In this document: positions 6,266-7,829 of the stretch, piece after piece
Layout of the letters: each line of letters starts with the position of its first letter
Position numbering within the stretch: the stretch's first letter is position 1
Source of the DNA: Bacteroidales bacterium
GTDB lineage: Bacteria; Bacteroidota; Bacteroidia; Bacteroidales; F082
Direction of reading: 5' to 3'
Assembly: GCA_017428285.1 (NCBI GenBank)
Contig: JAFRRE010000157.1
Span: forward strand, 1-7,829
DNA: 7,829 nt
Translations under genes and position numbers: made by a program
The notes under the pieces: generated by a model
Told to the model about the DNA's origin: nothing
Seen by the model: only the letters and a program-made list of their open reading frames with translations
Database searches by the model: none

Positions 6266-6471
6266 TTCAACATGATTTTAAAACCCGTAACTATTCGATA
6301 GCTATGTTCTTGAAGTGTTATGACAAGCTATTTTTTCCAAATATCGCCAAATTCAATAACAATAATTTCAATAATAGAGTAACATCCTACTCTTTCTTCA
6401 ACGCCATCATAAAAAACGGTTGTCATTAAATAAGGAAAACCTTAAATTCGGCTTTATCTAACAAATAATTC

Positions 6472-6541
6472 GAGATTACGCCAAAATTCTTTCACAAAGT
6501 TGGCGCAATCTCAATTTTTTTGTAACTTTGCGCCAAAATTC
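6472..6541. promoter_or_regulatory. Operator-like cluster: three GCGCCAA-type motifs around the ATPase promoter
   Basis: GAGATTACGCCAA (6472-6484) and TTGGCGCAATCTC (6500-6512) form an inverted repeat with 12 of 13 bases pairing. A third copy of the core, GCGCCAAAATTC (6530-6541), repeats the left arm and its flank directly: CGCCAAAATTC is identical at 6479-6489 and 6531-6541. The right arm covers the -33 box and the third copy begins at the last base of the -7 box, so a bound protein would block transcription. The hairpin is followed by T residues (6515-6521) and so also resembles a terminator, but no plus-strand gene lies upstream to need one. Confidence 0.55.
6500..6530 (+). promoter_or_regulatory. 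Bacteroidota-type promoter of the ATPase gene
   Basis: TTG (6500-6502) is followed after 20 bp by TAACTTTG (6523-6530), an exact match to the -7 consensus TAnnTTTG. Transcription should begin near 6535, leaving a leader of about 10-15 bases before the ATG at 6549. The -7 box is the same eight bases as that of the divergent TPR gene. The promoter is embedded in the GCGCCAA motif cluster. Confidence 0.65.
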
Positions 6542-6548
6542 ACCAAAT

Positions 6549-7829
6549 ATGAAAGACAATATCATCGGTCGCAAAGAGGAAATCATCAAGTTGGAGAAAT
6601 ACCTGGCAAGCGGGAAATCTGAATTTGTCGCCATCTATGGCAGACGGCGTGTCGGCAAGACTTTCCTTGTGAAAGAACTGTTCGAAGGAAAGTTTGCCTT
6701 CCGAATGACAGGCAAAGAAAACGCCAACACCAAAGAACAGTTGGAAAATTTCCATTACGCCTTGAACAATTACACCGAAAATGCCGAGATATCTAAAACT
6801 TGGACTCAGGCTTTCCATCAACTTGAGAAATACCTTGAGCATGAAGCAGAAGAAGGTCCCAAGATTCTGTTCTTCGACGAACTGCCTTGGTTCGACACAA
6901 GAGGGTCCAAGTTTGTAAGCGCTTTGGAACATTTTTGGAATGACTGGGCCGCTTACCGCAACGACATCAAACTCATCGTATGCGGCAGTGCAACCACATG
7001 GATGCTCAATAAAGTGGTCAACTCGAAAGGCGGCCTGCACAACCGAGCCACACACACCATGCTTCTTTCACCGTTTACCTTGGGTGAGACGGAACTCTAT
7101 TTCAAGTCGCAAGGCTTCCTTTACGAGCGCCAGGAAATCATTGAAAGTTATATGGCCGTGGGCGGTGTGGCTTATTATCTTTCGCTTTTCGAGCGCGACA
7201 AGAGTGTGGCACAAAACATCGAGTCGCTCTGCTTCACCCGAGGAGGCGAAATGGTGAACGAGTTCGAAAAAATCTTCAAGTCGCTTTTCAAGAAAGCCGA
7301 TAACCACATTGCTGTAGTGACTGCACTCGAAAAGAAAGGAATGGGCATGACACGACAAGAAATCATAGAAGCTGCCCACCAAACCAACAACGGAAACCTG
7401 ACACGCCTGCTTAAAGAACTTGAGGAATGCTCTTTTATCCGAAGCTATATCCCCTTCAAAAAGAGCAAAAAAGATACATTGTACCAGTTGATTGACCCTT
7501 TTACGCTCTTTCATTTCCGTTTTATGGGCAACCCTGGAAGTTATCTGAAAGGGTATTGGCAAAAAATGCAAGCCACAGCCCTCTATGAAAGTTGGTGTGG
7601 CTATGCTTTTGAAATCGTGTGTCTCAACCACTTAGACCAGATTGTCCAAGCTTTGGGCATCGACGGCACTATCAACAAACCCTGCTCGTGGTTCTACCGT
7701 CCTCCCAAGACTGCATCAGAAGATTTGGAAGAAGACCTGAAACACGGGGCTCAGATAGATCTCCTCATCGACCGTTCCGACAAGTGCATCAGCATTTGTG
7801 AAATGAAATACTCGAACGATGAATACGAA
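6549..7829 (+). CDS. Archaeal-type P-loop ATPase with DUF234/PD-(D/E)XK nuclease-like C-terminus (3' end cut by window)
   Basis: The frame is open from the ATG at 6549 to the window end (427 residues, no stop). Visible in order: the N-terminal IIGRKEEI signature; Walker A GRRRVGKT (31-38); Walker B ILFFDE (106-111) with Asp110 and Glu111; a sensor-1-like KLIVCGSATTWM (141-152); a conserved GGLHNRAT (161-168) whose Arg166 may be an arginine finger; a winged-helix-like region (about 250-315); and a nuclease-like end with Glu354, Asp404 (AQIDLLIDR) and EMK (418-420), fitting a PD-(D/E)XK core. This is the ATPase_2 plus DUF234 architecture common in archaea and often multicopy in Bacteroidota. 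Family members are usually about 450-490 residues, so only the tail is missing. Their cellular role is not established; DNA cleavage or a defence or toxin-like role are only hypotheses. Motifs look intact, so the gene is probably functional. It stands alone, divergent from the TPR-T9SS unit. Confidence 0.9.
   Translation, partial: MKDNIIGRKEEIIKLEKYLASGKSEFVAIYGRRRVGKTFLVKELFEGKFAFRMTGKENANTKEQLENFHYALNNYTENAEISKTWTQAFHQLEKYLEHEAEEGPKILFFDELPWFDTRGSKFVSALEHFWNDWAAYRNDIKLIVCGSATTWMLNKVVNSKGGLHNRATHTMLLSPFTLGETELYFKSQGFLYERQEIIESYMAVGGVAYYLSLFERDKSVAQNIESLCFTRGGEMVNEFEKIFKSLFKKADNHIAVVTALEKKGMGMTRQEIIEAAHQTNNGNLTRLLKELEECSFIRSYIPFKKSKKDTLYQLIDPFTLFHFRFMGNPGSYLKGYWQKMQATALYESWCGYAFEIVCLNHLDQIVQALGIDGTINKPCSWFYRPPKTASEDLEEDLKHGAQIDLLIDRSDKCISICEMKYSNDEYE

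Larger units (their letters stand above)
6174..6548. other. 375-bp divergent intergenic region
   Basis: This AT-rich gap separates the minus-strand TPR gene from the plus-strand ATPase gene. It holds one promoter facing each way (entered separately), a hairpin-forming repeat at 6227-6265, a wider TAGCTATC/GATAGCTA pair at 6223-6230 and 6297-6304, a weak AGAGTA/TACTCT pair near 6376-6393, and an operator-like cluster at 6472-6541. No convincing gene is seen; a 41-codon plus-strand ORF at 6304-6429 is asparagine-rich and unsupported. Confidence 0.7.

Noticed and set aside
6304..6429. 41-codon plus-strand ORF in the divergent spacer
   Set aside because: Asparagine- and phenylalanine-rich product of AT-rich DNA, no promoter or ribosome site of note, no recognisable family.
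6472..6521. Plus-strand intrinsic terminator
   Set aside because: The hairpin plus T-run has the right form, but no plus-strand gene lies upstream and the same bases contain the -33 box of a good promoter; an operator role fits better.
6540..7631. Two minus-strand ORFs (6540-7055 and 7068-7631) opposite the ATPase gene
   Set aside because: The plus frame carries Walker A, Walker B and nuclease motifs in the expected order; the minus ORFs have no recognisable motifs.

Overview
The window looks like a chromosomal piece of a Bacteroidota bacterium, most likely Bacteroidales. Three things point there: a secreted protein with a type IX secretion (T9SS) type A C-terminal sorting domain, promoters of the Bacteroidota form (TTG, 19-20 bp, TAnnTTTG), and start codons preceded by A-rich leaders with no clear Shine-Dalgarno sequence. 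Genus or species cannot be told from the sequence alone.

Layout, left to right. Four genes lie on the minus strand, so they read right to left, and one partial gene on the right edge reads on the plus strand. (1) <1-310 is the N-terminus of a MacB/FtsX-type ABC transporter permease. (2) 311-497 is a non-coding spacer made almost wholly of repeats: six 8-bp tandem units touching the permease start codon, and a 134-bp imperfect inverted repeat whose outer arms each carry an ATTCCC/GGGAAT mini-hairpin. (3) 498-1754 is a HlyD/RND-type periplasmic adaptor of an efflux pump; with the permease it forms the head of an ABC efflux operon. (4) 1755-1910 is a control region with an intrinsic terminator, a possible efflux promoter immediately upstream of it, and a near-perfect 38-bp palindrome that contains the stop codon of the next gene. 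(5) 1911-4781 is a large secreted T9SS cargo protein with Asp-box (BNR-like) repeats and several beta-rich modules. (6) 4824-6173 is a TPR lipoprotein with one further membrane segment and a C-terminal helix-turn-helix-like domain, a probable membrane-bound regulator that seems to be cotranscribed with the T9SS gene. (7) 6174-6548 is a 375-bp AT-rich divergent intergenic region with two good Bacteroidota promoters and several inverted repeats. (8) 6549->7829 is an archaeal-type P-loop ATPase with a DUF234/PD-(D/E)XK nuclease-like C-terminus, cut by the window edge.

How they may work together: the TPR regulator and T9SS protein appear to be one transcription unit ending at the 1790-1821 terminator, so the regulator may serve the secreted protein or sense the envelope. 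The efflux operon follows in the same direction but is separated by the terminator. The ATPase is divergently transcribed and probably autonomous. The protein-coding genes belong to recognisable families; the less ordinary content lies in the non-coding structure (opposed repeats at 360-493, the stop-codon palindrome, the hairpin before the efflux operon, the operator-like motif triplet at the ATPase promoter, and the apparently leaderless promoter of the TPR gene).
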